Shown here piece after piece: positions 33,395 to 46,377 of a stretch of DNA of 64,000 nt. The notes below the pieces were generated by a model that saw only the letters and a list, made by a program, of their open reading frames with translations, had not been told where the DNA came from and did not search any database. Position 1 is the stretch's first letter, and the number at the start of each line of letters is the position of its first letter. Source of the stretch: Sphagnum magellanicum. Its lineage: Eukaryota > Streptophyta > Sphagnopsida > Sphagnales > Sphagnaceae. The DNA is taken from assembly GCA_021904315.1 (NCBI GenBank), contig CM038919.1:14129666-14193665 (forward strand). The letters are read 5' to 3'. The translations under genes were made by a program, and so were the position numbers.

Positions 33395-36300
33395 GTGCAT
33401 TAGTGGCCATACTAATTGTATCAATGGAATCATAATTGAAAATTAGTTGCAAATGTGTCCCATAATGGGTGGTGGAAATGTGGACACATGGCATGATCGC
33501 ATGTATGTACATTGTACATTAGTTGCAACATAGTTGTTGTTTTAGTGACACATTTATAATAGTTTTGAAGTAGTTGTCACATGCAATTATAATGTAATTC
33601 TTGAAAAAGTCAAACATGGTTGACTAACTATGTATGTATGATGTGTATAAATTATCGTATAGAAGACCCATTTTCAACTCATTTGTAACTATAATACGAC
33701 TAACTAATATCTGACATGACAATTTATTTATTAATACACCATATTTCTAAGGGGATAGTTGCATAGTAGTTGTAATACCCAAGGAATAGTTGCATAACAA
33801 TTGTATATGAATTATTTTTTGAGTTTTAATTGCAGGGTAGTGTGGTTTCGGTAGACGTGATTTCTCATAATATATCGCTCTTCATGCCTTCAACTAAAAT
33901 TAGAAATTCAAACAAATATATGGTGTCAAAATTCAATGCAAACATAAAATTTAAATTAATTTTAGGGTTATTTAAATATGTGGATATTTGAAGATAATAA
34001 TAGGGTGGGAGAAATCAAAACACCTTCACATAATACCCTTCAAAAAAATACATTCTTTTACACATGTCGTGAAACACATTAACACATAGTGATCCCCTTA
34101 AGATTGAAATTCAACAACCTCCACCTCACTTCAACTTTGTTTCATTCAACCAATTGAAAACTTCAACTATATTCACTTTCTTTAGACCCAAGCATTCCAT
34201 ATATAATGCCAAAAACTTTGGAAGAACATATATACAATAGACTATATTCACATGTCATCTAAGATTATTTAATTCTTTTAGAAGTTCTTAAAAAGACTTT
34301 TTGGTAAAATCTAATTTCAACCTTTTTTTGAATCTTGTGTCATGTCTTTTAGCCTTAATAACATTCTCCCACCCTTGGGTAGTCCTATCATTAAACAAAA
34401 GTTGGAAAATCATGCATTGTAAATTTGAAGATGTTTTTAAATACTATAACATAGCCTCAAATTTTGTCAATGTAAAAAAAAATAATTAATTTTTTTCAAA
34501 CGTAAATTTTCTTTACATAACAAAATTATTATACTTTCCATTCATTCCAACTTTCAATTCGTTTGAAATTTTTCATAATGTGAATATACATATTGAAATA
34601 TTGGATGTATATACAATAATGCAATTCTAAGTCCTTAACTTCCATAATGACCAAGATAATATTCCCTTGATTTTCATAACTATTATAACAAGCTTTGACT
34701 TGATTAAACATTATTTCTGTGAAATCCAAGAGACCTATAATGGATTGTGGAATAAATATAAAGCAAGTTTTGGGCCTTAGTAACTTCTTTGGTAAGTTGT
34801 AACTTCCTAGTTTGTATTTAATTCTACAAAATCTATGTTGAGAACATGTTTAAAATACATATCTAAATTGAATCATGAATAAAAAATAACAAGATTTTTT
34901 AAAAATAAACATTTTCCTAGTTAAATACCTATTCTACCATTTGAATTTAATCAAAATTCCAATTTAGAAAACATAATTTGAAGCCAAAAGACAACTTTAA
35001 ACATAGAAACTCAAATGCACAAAAGAGTACAATGCCCAACACTCCTAAAGGTCCAAGAAGATGAAGTCTAAACTTCCTTCCTTGGGAAATAAAATAAGAC
35101 TAATATAACTAACTGCATACTAATATACTAAACTACTAACTATTATCTTTTCCTTTCCCATTCTTTTGTAATGAGGCAAGCCCTATTTACCCCCCCCAAA
35201 ATGTCATAGGAAGGTTCTCACAAAGCTACCATGTTGAAATTTCATCAACTTAGATGTGAAATCATTGTATTAAAATTAAAATCATAAATTTGAAGCATAC
35301 TAAGCCTAGCCTTAGTTTATCATTAAATAATTAGTAGTCATTATTTAATATGTTTCATCTCATTCCTCATGAAGAGGATTATTGGGTGAATGCTTGGTTG
35401 AGTAGCTCATTTTAAAAGACAAATTATTCCACACAAAATTCATTCTACAATGTTAAATTGGTAATTTAATGTAGTATCATTGGTTAAATGGTAATTAATA
35501 AAGTCCATGTATTGAAAAACAATTCCATATCAATAGAAGCCGAAGTAAAGATCCCAAGAGTACAAACTTGTGAAAAAGGAAATTTGAAAATTGAGGGGAA
35601 AAAATTACACTAAGGACTTATGAAAATATGGTTCAATTTTGGCCATTCAAATTTTTTAAAGTTAGAACTGGCTATGATTTTCAAGGGAAGAATTTCATGT
35701 AAACATTTTTCATTTCATGTTACATCACATATACAGTCATTATGTGGAATTTGGAATGAAAATCAATATGAACTTTTCAATTTTCTATCATTCCAATTAG
35801 TCACCAAATCCATATTTTTGAACTTCAAAAGTTCATTGTTAAAAGTGAACGTCTTTTTTTTTTCCACAAATTAATTTATAAAAATATGTTGTCATAACCA
35901 AGTTAATCTAAAACCAAATCTCACTTGGTAATTTTAAGATTATATCTTTTGCGACTTGAGACATCAAAACAAGATGGGTATTATAAAAAACCCAAAAATT
36001 ATCACAAAAGTGAGCCATACATACACCCTATTGGAGGTTGGGGGACGTACTCCATTCATTTTAGATGAAAAGGGAGTTCAAAAGGAGAATAAAAATTCAA
36101 AGAAAGGGTGAAGTAAACAAGGAAAAGGATTTAACAATTATCCACCCATTCCAAAGGCAAGGGAAGTTGGAGAGAAAAAAACAAATTCACCCATTCCAAA
36201 GGAGAAAGAGGTTGGAGAAAAAAGGAAAGAAAAGTTCAAAGGTAGGTTTGTAAAAGGATAGTTGTTTGATTAAAACTTTAAGTGTAAACCCTAAAACCTT

Positions 36301-37930
36301 CACCACAAATGGGAACTTGAAAGGGCACTAGATCATGACATCTTGTGCTTTAGGTTCACTAATGTATTAACTTTCTTTTTCCTCCACCAAAATCTTGCCC
36401 ACATTATTAGTCATTGACGTTAATTGTCATAACCCATGAAAAAGAATTTGTCACCATTGTTGCTTGCTCAAAGTTAGGTGTGATTGCCAAAAGATATGAA
36501 CTTATGATGTTCAAGTACTAGCATTAGCCAATTAGTAGTATCAACTTACAAAGTTGCACCATAGTCCAAACCCATATGTCAAAGTTAAAATAATTCATTC
36601 ATTGTGCATGGGGGATGAATTTTGAAGTGAAACACTAAATTTACTAGATGAAGCTTTTGACTCTTGGAAATTGTTTAGTTCGTTCAAGCAAAATTGACAC
36701 AAGTATTAAGAATAAACTTTTGAAATGATAGCATAAAAAGAAAAGGAGAATTTGGGGGGCACACTTCCTAGCTTTTTGCACCTTGGAAAAAAAAAAGTGT
36801 GTTAGAGATCTAGGATGGGACAATTTGAAAATCTTGGGCACCTCATAAACAAATCACTTGCACAAGCCAAACAATGTAGGTGGTTAATGCAAATGGAGCC
36901 AATTTTGGGTCATAAATTTACATTGATTTCATTACACTCACACAATTTAAACTTGGGAAGAGACCACCACCTTCCTCTTTATAGTATACTTTGTGATTAG
37001 TGGTGAAGGTTACATTGAAATGAGGAAATGCTTGAGTTTAAAAGTGGGACTTGAAATGCCAAAATCTAGAAGTGGGACTTGAAATTCCTAAGTTATGAAT
37101 CTCACAACTTTGTGGGCTCATATTCTGTGATATAAGCCTTAATTGAAAAGCTTCAAATTGCAAAGTTGTAGTTTAAATTAGAACCTTCCAAAGCCATATT
37201 ACATGCTTCCATTAGAGGTTAATTGACTCATGTTTCCTGCATTTTAATGGTTGGGAATCAAACTGCCAATTTGACTTTCAACCCTTTTTTTGATCATTTA
37301 ATTATTAATTCATAACTCCAAATGGATAATGTTAATTCATTTTCTATATCTATGTTTTCAAATTTAACTTTTCAACAATATATTTTTTGATTTGGATAAG
37401 GTTTACCACTTGCACTATCATCCCAAACACTAAAAAAAAATTGAAAATAAAAAATTACAATTTTAGTTGCAAAAGACAAAATTCTAAGTGTAACAAACAT
37501 ATGCAACTACAAACATTATAATCACCTTGGACAAGTGGCAGAAGACAACTAATTGCAAAAAACTCCATGTGGCATGTAGAATCACATTGATATTTGATTA
37601 CAAGGAGTTTGCATCCATCGACTAATTGTAGGATTGTGCGACTACATAAAATATTTAACATCATTGAAAAAATCAATTAAGTTAAAAAATTTAATATAAT
37701 ATTTTAAAATCACCTATATAAAATAAATTATTTGGGCATAAATGTTTGGGCATAAATGAAAACTTTTTTCAACATTTATAAGGTTATCTGGTAGAATAAA
37801 AATTCTTCAAATGCCCAAAATGTTTTAGCATCAGGAGTTTTCCAGAGTACCCATTTTTTTTCTGGGCACAAATGAAAAATTTCAACCTTTATAACTTTCC
37901 CAATCAAGGGGGAAAATCAAGGTGTGAATC
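33395..37930. other. AT-rich intergenic DNA
   Basis: CACTA-like TAGTTGCA motifs continue to about 33835, ending in GGTAGTGTGG. Beyond that I see no gene, transposase or clear repeat. The short frame at 36065-36253 is Lys/Arg-rich because of a duplicated CACCCATTCCAAAGG segment and is not a gene. Confidence 0.4.
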
Positions 37931-37934
37931 CAAC

Positions 37935-38165
37935 TTTAAAGCCTAAATTTTCTTAAACCTTAGGCCTAAGAATTAAAAATATTCTAATCCTAAACCAAAC
38001 TATTAATAAAGATTTTAATCATAGATTAAAATTGTTTTAAATTATTTTAAACATTAGTCAAATTTTAACCAAAGATCAAAGTTTTAAAAATATTCTAACC
38101 ATAAGCCAAAATCCTTAAAAACATTATGAGCCTAAGCCAAATTGGAAAAAAAATCTAATCTTAAA
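37935..38165. repeat. Degenerate short repeats (TAAGCCAAA/TTTTAAAAATATTCTAA type)
   Basis: Variants of CCTAAGCCAAA and AAAAATATTCTAA recur about every 40 bp. Strongly diverged. Confidence 0.45.
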
Positions 38166-38348
38166 CCACTCTCATTATGTTTTGGGGGGTGTGCAATGCT
38201 TAGTCTTGGAGGCATCTTAAAAATACGTCCTAAGGTTGAACCCTGAGCCAAACAAAACTATCTTAAGGTCCAAACTGAAATTGCTTCCAGTATGGCCCTT
38301 TTGATATTTGTTTAGCTGTTAGCCCTGTTTGTTGTTCGCACCTTGGCA

Positions 38349-38580
38349 TTATACAATGGTCAACATTGCCATATATTGGCTGATAAAGGCCATACATTGT
38401 TCAATAATGCCGCACATTGTCCAACAATGAGCTATACAATGGCTGACTTGATACCATACATTAGTGAATAGGCCAATACAATGGTTGACTTGATGCCATA
38501 CACTAGCCAATAAGCCAATAAAATGGTCGACTTGATGCCATACACTAGGCAATAAGCCAATACAATGGTTAATCATCTAA
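38349..38580. repeat. 42-bp tandem repeat
   Basis: Three clear units start with GACTTGAT(A/G)CCATACA at about 38445, 38487 and 38529. More diverged CATACATTG/CACATTG units lie upstream. The minus-strand frame through it is a periodic by-product. Confidence 0.8.
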
Positions 38581-38675
38581 ACTTGCACAAAAAGTGGTAT
38601 AGTTTCTACCACGGAGAAGTGTGAATTATTCTAGAACTCTATATTAGGTTGATTATCTAAATCACATTTAACCGA

Positions 38676-38964
38676 GGAAAATTTTAAATTCACACCTTTT
38701 TTGGTTAAATTCACACTTTTCACGTGTCCGATTTTATGCAGATTAAATTTTAACTGTATGTTCCTTTATCAGTTCAATTATTTATGCAGGCAAGTTCTCG
38801 AGTTGTGCCCTGATTGACCACAGACCCCACACTTGCGTCCTTCCACGTATTCAAAGTGAAGGCAGGGGGTGGGACAGACACACTCAAATTTAATCTGCAT
38901 ATAATCAGACGCGCGAAGAAAGGATGCGAATTTAACCAAAAAAGGTGTGAATTTAAAAATCACC
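38676..38964. mobile_element. 289-bp MITE with ~35-bp inverted repeats and 8-bp flanks
   Basis: The left end (38676-38713) and the reverse complement of the right end share a long block containing TTCACACCTTTTTTGGTTAA. The element starts GGAAAATTTT and, read in reverse, GGTGATTTTT. Flanks TTAACCGA (38668-38675) and TTAACTGA (38965-38972) match at 7 of 8 bases, as expected for a hAT-type target duplication. A MULE origin is possible. The interior carries a captured zinc-knuckle fragment. Confidence 0.75.
38778..38963 (-). pseudogene. Captured CCHC-like zinc-knuckle fragment inside the MITE
   Basis: The minus-strand frame ends GRKCGVCGQSGHNSRTC followed by LHK and a stop. C-x2-C-x4-H-x4-C is a zinc knuckle of the kind found at the C-terminus of MULE transposases and plant GHNSRTC-type proteins. 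The N-terminal part of the frame (MIFKFTPFLVKF) is just translated inverted repeat. A second cysteine group upstream (CVCPTPC) is also present. Only about 40 residues look protein-derived. Confidence 0.5.
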
Positions 38965-38972
38965 TTAACTGA

Positions 38973-40225
38973 TGCTCAAAAATATCTGCAAGTGATACCC
39001 ATGCTTAACCCTATCTCTGGGGTAGCTGAGAGCTTAAGGGTGTGAAAGAGGATTGTTGCATGCTGGAACCAAATTCGACAAAATCGACAATTTGATTCAA
39101 TTTAACCTCATTTCATTTTTTAGTCCTTGTGTAGTTTGTTAGCTTGTTGTAATAAACAAGGCATCACAAACACGCTGGCCCTGCCAATAGATCAGATGTT
39201 GTACATCTCTACCTACTGTGTCCACACTCTGAACACCAAAAAAATCCATTCCAATGTAAACAGTCTAAACACTTTCACCAAAAAAACTAGTTCACCTAAT
39301 GTGAAACTGGTTGTAATAAGGTAAAACTTCCCAAAGTTGGATGGAATGTGATAGTCCAATAAATGTAACTCTAAATCTTCGATTGCTTTTTCATCTGTGT
39401 ATATTTTGCACATGTGACTCAAATTTTAAAGAATTTGATTGGCCTGGAGTTCGTTTGGGCATTCAATGGTGTGCTTCGCTACTCAAAGATCAGCAACAAT
39501 GTAAGAATTGAAGTTTAATATAGAACCGGACTGAAATAGTTGAAACAATGGTATATTGTCAAAAACCCAATTGGATTATTAGAGGAGGAATTGATTGAAG
39601 ACCCGGGCACTATACCCCCCACCCCAAGGTTCATAACCATTTGATTTTAAAGTTTCAAAAACCCCCTAAGGTAAAACTGGCCCATCATCGAACAGTAGCT
39701 TATCACCAAACACTTTGATAAACCTTGTTTCAATTCTTCTCCATTTTGAGTGATTTAAAATGTTATAGGAGCACCTTCTCAAGCTTTACAAATCATCTTT
39801 GAAGTGCAAATCCAAAGCCAAAGATGATTTCAAAGCATGATTTGTAAATGCTTTAAAAAAAAAACTCATATATAGAACAGGCATGTGGATACTTGAATTA
39901 ACCCCATCTATCTACCTCCGCCCCATAACCGAATCCCAAAACAAAATTCCAAAACCAAAGGCAACCCAAAGCAAACCAAAGCCCCCAAAAAGAACAAACG
40001 GAATTGCGCCTTGTCTAAAAAGCCTAACCGTTTATCACCAGGAAACACAGCAAGCGAAGAAAACAGGCGTTCAAAACGCTTTGAACAACAAGGAAGCTTT
40101 CTGTTTGGCTCCTCCTGCCACAGACTTTCATCCAGCTTCTCGTCTCCTGAGTCGCCTCTTCCCTTTCTTGCAGTGACCCAGGCTATGTTTCTCTTCCTCT
40201 CTCCCAGCAGATAAATAATACATTG
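38973..40225. other. Intergenic DNA and CesA promoter region
   Basis: Contains the inverted copy (39740-39850) of the 33-kb dispersed repeat. GC content rises from about 39890 toward the CesA gene. An AT-rich GATAAATAAT at about 40209 could be TATA-like. No other gene is seen. Confidence 0.4.
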
Positions 40226-40966
40226 CTTGCTTTCTGGCGGATTCAAATGGCTGCAGTTGTTTTTCCCTCCTCCTCCTCCTCCTCTTCCCCTTCTTCCTCC
40301 TCCTCCTCCTCCTCCTCTTGATTCTTCGCTGCTGTTTTCGTCTTGCGTTTTTTACATAATTGGCTCTACAGCTCATGAAGCGCACTTTGATAGTTTTGGA
40401 TCAATTTGTGTTGTCGTCGTCGGCAGGAATCTGCAGCTAGACTGCATTTCGGTTGATTTAATAGGTCTTTTGACTGCCCACAAAGCTTTGAACAGTCCAG
40501 CTTTTGCTAGTCCGACCGATTCTTTCTCCTCCTCCTCCTCCTCCTCCTCCTCCCACTTTTGCCTGATGTTAGTAGCATCAGTAGCAGCAGCAGCATCAGC
40601 AGCAGCAGTCTAGGCATTGTCGTAATTAAGCTGTCTGAGAACCAGAAAAAGATTTCCAGCTCGGGAATGTACGAGCAGTTGATCGTGTGCAAGACGTGGA
40701 ATTCGATTGGGGGATTCAGATGCACAGAGCTGTAATTAGCATCTGAAAGAAAGAGTTACATTTCAATGAATTGTTCCATTATACAATTGCGCCAGCCTGA
40801 ACAAACGGACATCATATATATTGCGCATGACGATCGACAATGAATTGCGCTCGAACAATAGACGTCCTTTATAGCGCATGGGACTGTAGTATCATTGCAT
40901 ACGCATAGGAGGAGCAGGAGAAGGAGGAGCTTGTGAGCTCCTGGCGAGATTGGTCAGACGCAGACC
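40226..40966 (+). promoter_or_regulatory. Probable CesA leader/promoter with TCC and GCA trinucleotide repeats
   Basis: (TCC)n runs at about 40266-40319 and 40527-40553 and an AGCAGCAGC tract at 40575-40611 lie upstream of the CesA start. CT-rich trinucleotide runs are common in plant leaders. Four short upstream frames would exist if the whole stretch is transcribed. The transcription start cannot be placed. Confidence 0.4.
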
Positions 40967-43900
40967 ATGGAGGCCGCCACTAGAGGCTTGGTAGCAGGCT
41001 CCCACAACAGAAATGAGCTTGTCGTAATTCGGTCTGAGAGTGATGGAGTAAGCTCACGCTTCTATAATTTCCGACACCAGATACAAGTTTGTGTTTTGGT
41101 CGCAGATCCACTCTGCTCAGGACACGATTGCAATTGCAAATGCAGGCGGGAGAGAAACTGAGATGTAATTTGTGCTTGTGTTTATCGCTGATGCTTTTGA
41201 ACTTTGTGGGCTCGCAGCCAAAACCCTCGAATCAATTCAACGGCCATGTATGTCAGATATGCGGGGAAGGTGTGGGTGCTACACTGGAGGGCGAGCTTTT
41301 TGTCGCATGCAACGAGTGCGCATTCCCTGTCTGCCGCCCCTGCTACGAATACGAGCGCAACGAAGGAAACCAGTCGTGTCCACAGTGTAGGACACGCTAC
41401 CGTCGCCTAAAAGGTTCAAAGTTCAAACCTCCTCTTCCTCTTCTCTACGTACCTTCTCTAAGTCCTCTCTTCTTCCCAAGTTTCTCTCTTGATCTGCAGC
41501 AAGTTTGTGCAGTCCTTCGTGAACCTGCTTTCTTTCTTTCACATCAAATGCCATATTCATCTCACACTTGTGTCGCATTCTTTGCACGGCGGTGGGGGGG
41601 CCTTGGGAAGCAGGGAGTCCACGTGTGGATGGTGATGAGGAAGAAGAGGAGGTAGATGATCTGGAGAATGAGTTCAATTTTATTGAATTGAACAATCCGC
41701 GAGACAAGCAGCAAGACACGGAGACAACTCTACATGGGCATGCCAGTTTTGAGAGGAGGAATGAGAGGAGGGATGATCATCATGTTGTCATCATGTCACA
41801 TTTGCAGCCACAGTTTCCACTCCTTACAAATGACCAGATGGTAAGTACTTTGCTGCTGAAGAATCAAAGACACAGAAATATTTTTCAATAGGAGATCATG
41901 GTTGCCCCTTGGTCTTCTGACTCCTGACCATTGCCATCACAACAGGTAAATGATGAATCACAGTCTGTCTCCCCACAGCTTCATGCAATTGTAGTTCCTT
42001 CAAACCTGGGTGGCGGGAAGCAAATACACACTCTCCCAGGCCTTGATGGTAAAGGTGAACTGTTAAAAAATTCCTCAATCCTCTGCTCTGTGACATTATC
42101 AAAACTTCTCCTGGTTTCTCTTAGCAGAATCTTTTGTTTTCTTTTTGTGTTCTTTTGGATCTTAATGGAGTAATTTGACATGGAAATTGCACTAAAACTT
42201 GGTCTTAGCAGCTGATCATGAGTGCTTCACTACTTCAGTGCAAGCACGGCCGATGGACCCAACAAAGGATTTGGCAGCATATGGATATGGGAGTGTGGCA
42301 TGGAAGGAGAGGGTTGAAAGCTGGAAGCAGCAACAGGAAAAGATGCAGGTGATGATGACTGAAAGTGGTCAAGCCATTTCCACTGCAAAGGGTGGAGACC
42401 CAGCTGAGGATGGAACTGGTGGTCCAGATCTACCCATGTATGTTTGGCCTACCTATTTCTTGAAATTTCTGGTTCTTAAGCTTACCGAATTCTGATACAA
42501 ATGTTAGGTAAGTTTTGACAGCATGATTTCCAATAGATTTCAAGGAGATTTTTGATATTCACACCGTAATTTAAAGCTTGCTCATGTGATTGTCTTATGA
42601 TGGCATCAATAGTTGTGTAACTCACATGGTGGGTGATTGTGTTGGTCTGTGGTGGTTTGTGTGGCATAATGGCAGCATGGATGAGTCAAGGCAGCCTCTC
42701 TCAAGAAAATTGCCATTTCCATCAAGCAGAATCAATCCATACCGCATGCTGATAGTGATTCGTCTTGTGGTTGTTGCATTCTTCTTCCGTTACCGAATCT
42801 TAAACCCTGTACATGAGGCTTATGGCCTCTGGCTTGTTTCTGTCATCTGTGAGATCTGGTTTGCCGTGTCATGGATTCTTGACCAGTTTCCAAAGTGGTT
42901 ACCTATCAACCGGGAAACATACCTAGACAGACTAGCCTTAAGGTGATGTTTATTAACTCTGACCTCTATATCTCTTTGGGTGACTTGCATAATCCATTTC
43001 AGTTTTGTGTGAAGTGACTTTTGTATCTATCAAGCATGCACTTGACTTGATATGTGTCATTCAGGTATGAGAAAGAAGGTGAACCATCTCAGCTGGCTCA
43101 TGTGGACATATACGTGAGTACTGTGGATCCTACAAAGGAGCCACCACTGGTCACAGCCAACACTGTTCTATCAATTCTATCAGTTGAATACCCAGTAGAC
43201 AAGGTCTCCTGCTACATTTCAGATGATGGAGCAGCAATGTTAACCTTTGAGGTCCTTTCAGAGACATCTGAATTTGCCCGCAAATGGGTACCTTTCTGCA
43301 AGAAATTCAGTATTGAGCCCCGTGCCCCTGAGATGTACTTTGCTCAAAAGATCGATTATCTCAAGGACAAAGTGCAGTCAACATTTGTTAAAGAACGGCG
43401 AGCCATGAAGGTGGGTTACATACTTTCATCTGCTTGTGTCCCCTGCACTTTCCATGTGACAGTCTTACCTCAGTCTCACAGTGGTCTACCTGTTTGTGAT
43501 TTTCCAGAGGGAGTATGAGGAGTTCAAGGTAAGGGTCAATGCCTTAGTTGCTAAGGCTCAGAAAGTGCCTGAAGAAGGGTGGACAATGCAAGATGGAACA
43601 CCATGGCCTGGAAACAATACCAGGGACCATCCTGGAATGATCCAGGTTAGATTCTTGGTCCTTGCATTCAAGTTTTACCATCAGGATCTATTGTTTTGCA
43701 TGTGTTTCAGGAGTAGAGTTGGGATTTGGTCCTGAAATGTTTCAGCACTTACACCTGAAGTGATATTGCAGGTTTTTTTGGGCCATAGTGGTGGACGTGA
43801 CACTGATGGAAATGAGCTTCCTCGTTTGGTCTATGTTTCAAGAGAAAAACGTCCTGGTTTTAACCACCATAAAAAGGCTGGTGCCATGAATGCTTTGGTA

Positions 43901-46377
43901 AGCTTCCTGCAGTGATGAAAGACTGTAGCTTTGGAGCCTTCATGAGAGAACAAGATCTTCCAGGACCCTGGTCTGTTACTGACAATCTAAGAATGATACT
44001 TTTTCTGGTCCAGATGCGGGTGTCTGCAGTTCTCACAAATGCTCCCTATCTTCTCAACTTGGATTGTGATCATTACATCAATAACAGTAAGGCCATCCGT
44101 GAGGCCATGTGCTTCATGATGGATCCAACTGTTGGGAAAAAAGTCTGCTATGTGCAATTTCCACAAAGGTTTGATGGTATTGATCGGAATGATCGATATG
44201 CCAACCACAATACTGTGTTCTTTGATGTAAGCAAGAATCTACATCACTGTTCACATTCTATTGTCCTTTACTAGTAACTATTATTGAACATTCTGTTTGC
44301 ATGGTAGGCCTAGACTTGGGAGGATTTCTGGTTGCAGAGACTTCTAGCTTTGGTCTTGTCATTGTGCTTACACTTCCAAAGTCTTGGTGCAGATAAATAT
44401 GAAAGGTCTGGATGGAATCCAGGGTCCAGTATATGTGGGTACTGGATGCGTGTTCAGGAGACAAGCATTGTATGGATATGAGCCACCAGTAAAGGACAAA
44501 AAAAGTATGTGCAGTTGCAGCTGCTTTCTACAATGGTGCTGTGGTTCTCATAAAAATTCCAAAAAGCCCAAGTCTGGGAAGCAACCTCAAATGAAGAAGG
44601 CACAGTCAAGGACAGGATCAAACACCCCTATCTTGGGCCTCGAAGATATTGAGGAAGAGATCGAAGGTGGGAGAAGTTTGCATTGTGATTGCAAACTTGG
44701 ATGCATCAATTGTATAATGTATTGTAAATGTTTCTTCTGAGTATTCAAGTGTATTATAGCTAGACATTGAGGTTTGAGAACAGGGAATTCATGTGCTTCT
44801 GAGAGATAATGTGGACTGATCCACGTTATGGCAAACACAGGGATTGAAGAAGAAAAATCATCATTGATGTTGGTGAAGAATTTTGAGAAGAGATTTGGCC
44901 AGTCACCTGTGTTTGTTGCATCTACACATCTTGACAATGGGGGAGTTCCACAATCAGCCGGTCCAGGCTCCTTGCTCAAGGAGGCCGTTCATGTGATTAG
45001 CTGTGGGTATGAGGATAAGTCAGAATGGGGAAAGGAGGTGAGCTCATAATTCAGGACTTTCCTTCCCTTGAAGTGGGTGCCAATAGATCATTATTGTGTG
45101 TCTCTTCAAGGCACTCTTTTTTGATGACATGTTCTTCCAATCCGAGCAAATGTAATGACAAAATGAATGCTGTTTGTAGATTGGTTGGATCTATGGGTCA
45201 GTGACAGAAGATATTCTCACTGGTTTCAAGATGCATTGCCGGGGGTGGAGATCAATTTATTGCATGCCACCTCGGCCAGCCTTCAAGGGATCAGCACCCA
45301 TCAATCTGTCTGACCGATTGAATCAAGTGCTTCGATGGGCACTTGGTTCAGTGGAGATTTGTCTCAGCCGACACTGCCCTTTATGGTATGGCTATGGAGG
45401 GGGTTTGAAGTGCCTAGAAAGACTCGCCTACATAAACACCACAGTGTACCCTCTCACGTCACTGCCACTGATTGCCTACTGCACACTGCCTGCTGTTTGT
45501 CTGCTGACTGGAAAATTCATCATTCCCACTGTATGTTTCTGCAACTTACCCTTTCATTTTGACACTTACAATCCAGAAGCTCTTAGACCTGGACATCTTT
45601 GTAGCTTCATCAACCATGAGATGCTTTTCTTCATGAGCTCCTTCTCACATTTATTTCACAAGTACTGAATTCATTAGTGGAATCTAGGATTATTTGGCTG
45701 CATTTTGGACATGACTCAGTCCTTGTCTTTTCTCCTACACATCACAAAGTCTGTTGTTGCATTGTTGACTAATATGGTGTTTTCTGTTTGTGCAGATCAC
45801 CAATCTTGCCAGTCTCTGGTTTATATCACTTTTTATTTCCATCTTTGCCACAGGTATTTTGGAGATGCGGTGGTCAGGAGTGGGGATAGATGAATGGTGG
45901 AGAAATGAGCAGTTTTGGGTTATTGGAGGTGTCTCTGCTCACCTTTTTGCAGTGTTTCAAGGCCTACTGAAGGTCTTTGCTGGTATTGACACAAATTTCA
46001 CTGTCACATCCAAGTGCTCAGAAGATGCAAGTTTTGGGGAGCTTTATGCATTCAAGTGGACATCCCTTCTGATTCCGCCAACTACACTTCTGATCATCAA
46101 TCTAGTGGGTGTTGTTGCTGGCATCTCAGATGCTATCAACAATGGCTACCAATCATGGGGGCCTTTATTTGGAAAGCTTTTCTTTGCATTTTGGGTTATT
46201 GTGCACTTATACCCCTTTCTGAAAGGATTGATGGGTCGGCAAAATCGAACCCCAACAATTGTGATAGTGTGGTCAATCCTTCTTGCATCCATATTCTCAC
46301 TTCTATGGGTGCGCATTGATCCATTTTTGGCAAAGATCAATGGACCCAACTTGCAACAGTGCGGCATCAACTGTTGA
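40967..46377 (+). CDS. CesA: Cellulose synthase catalytic subunit (CesA)
   Basis: Fourteen exons: 40967-41047, 41218-41413, 41614-41840, 41946-42048, 42212-42437, 42676-42942, 43065-43410, 43508-43645, 43772-43897, 44014-44226, 44393-44666, 44841-45037, 45180-45530, 45796-46377. They sum to 3327 nt, 1108 residues, usual for CesA. The N-terminus [17 protein letters not shown] is typical. A RING-type zinc finger uses C39, C42, C58, C61, C66, C69, C81 and C84. Two transmembrane helices (about 302-320, 328-349) precede the cytosolic glycosyltransferase-2 domain with DDG (420-422), DCD (587-589), TED (807-809) and QVLRW (847-851). The C-terminal exon supplies the remaining helices and ends LQQCGINC. 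It makes beta-1,4-glucan from UDP-glucose within plasma-membrane rosette complexes. All catalytic motifs are intact and every splice phase agrees. Which CesA class cannot be told from sequence alone. Confidence 0.97.

Noticed and set aside
36065..36253. 62-codon Lys/Arg-rich frame with internal repeat
   Set aside because: Produced by a short DNA duplication in A-rich sequence, with no supporting gene context.
38349..38576. 75-codon minus frame with a repeated HCIGLL pattern
   Set aside because: The peptide periodicity simply mirrors the 42-bp DNA repeat.
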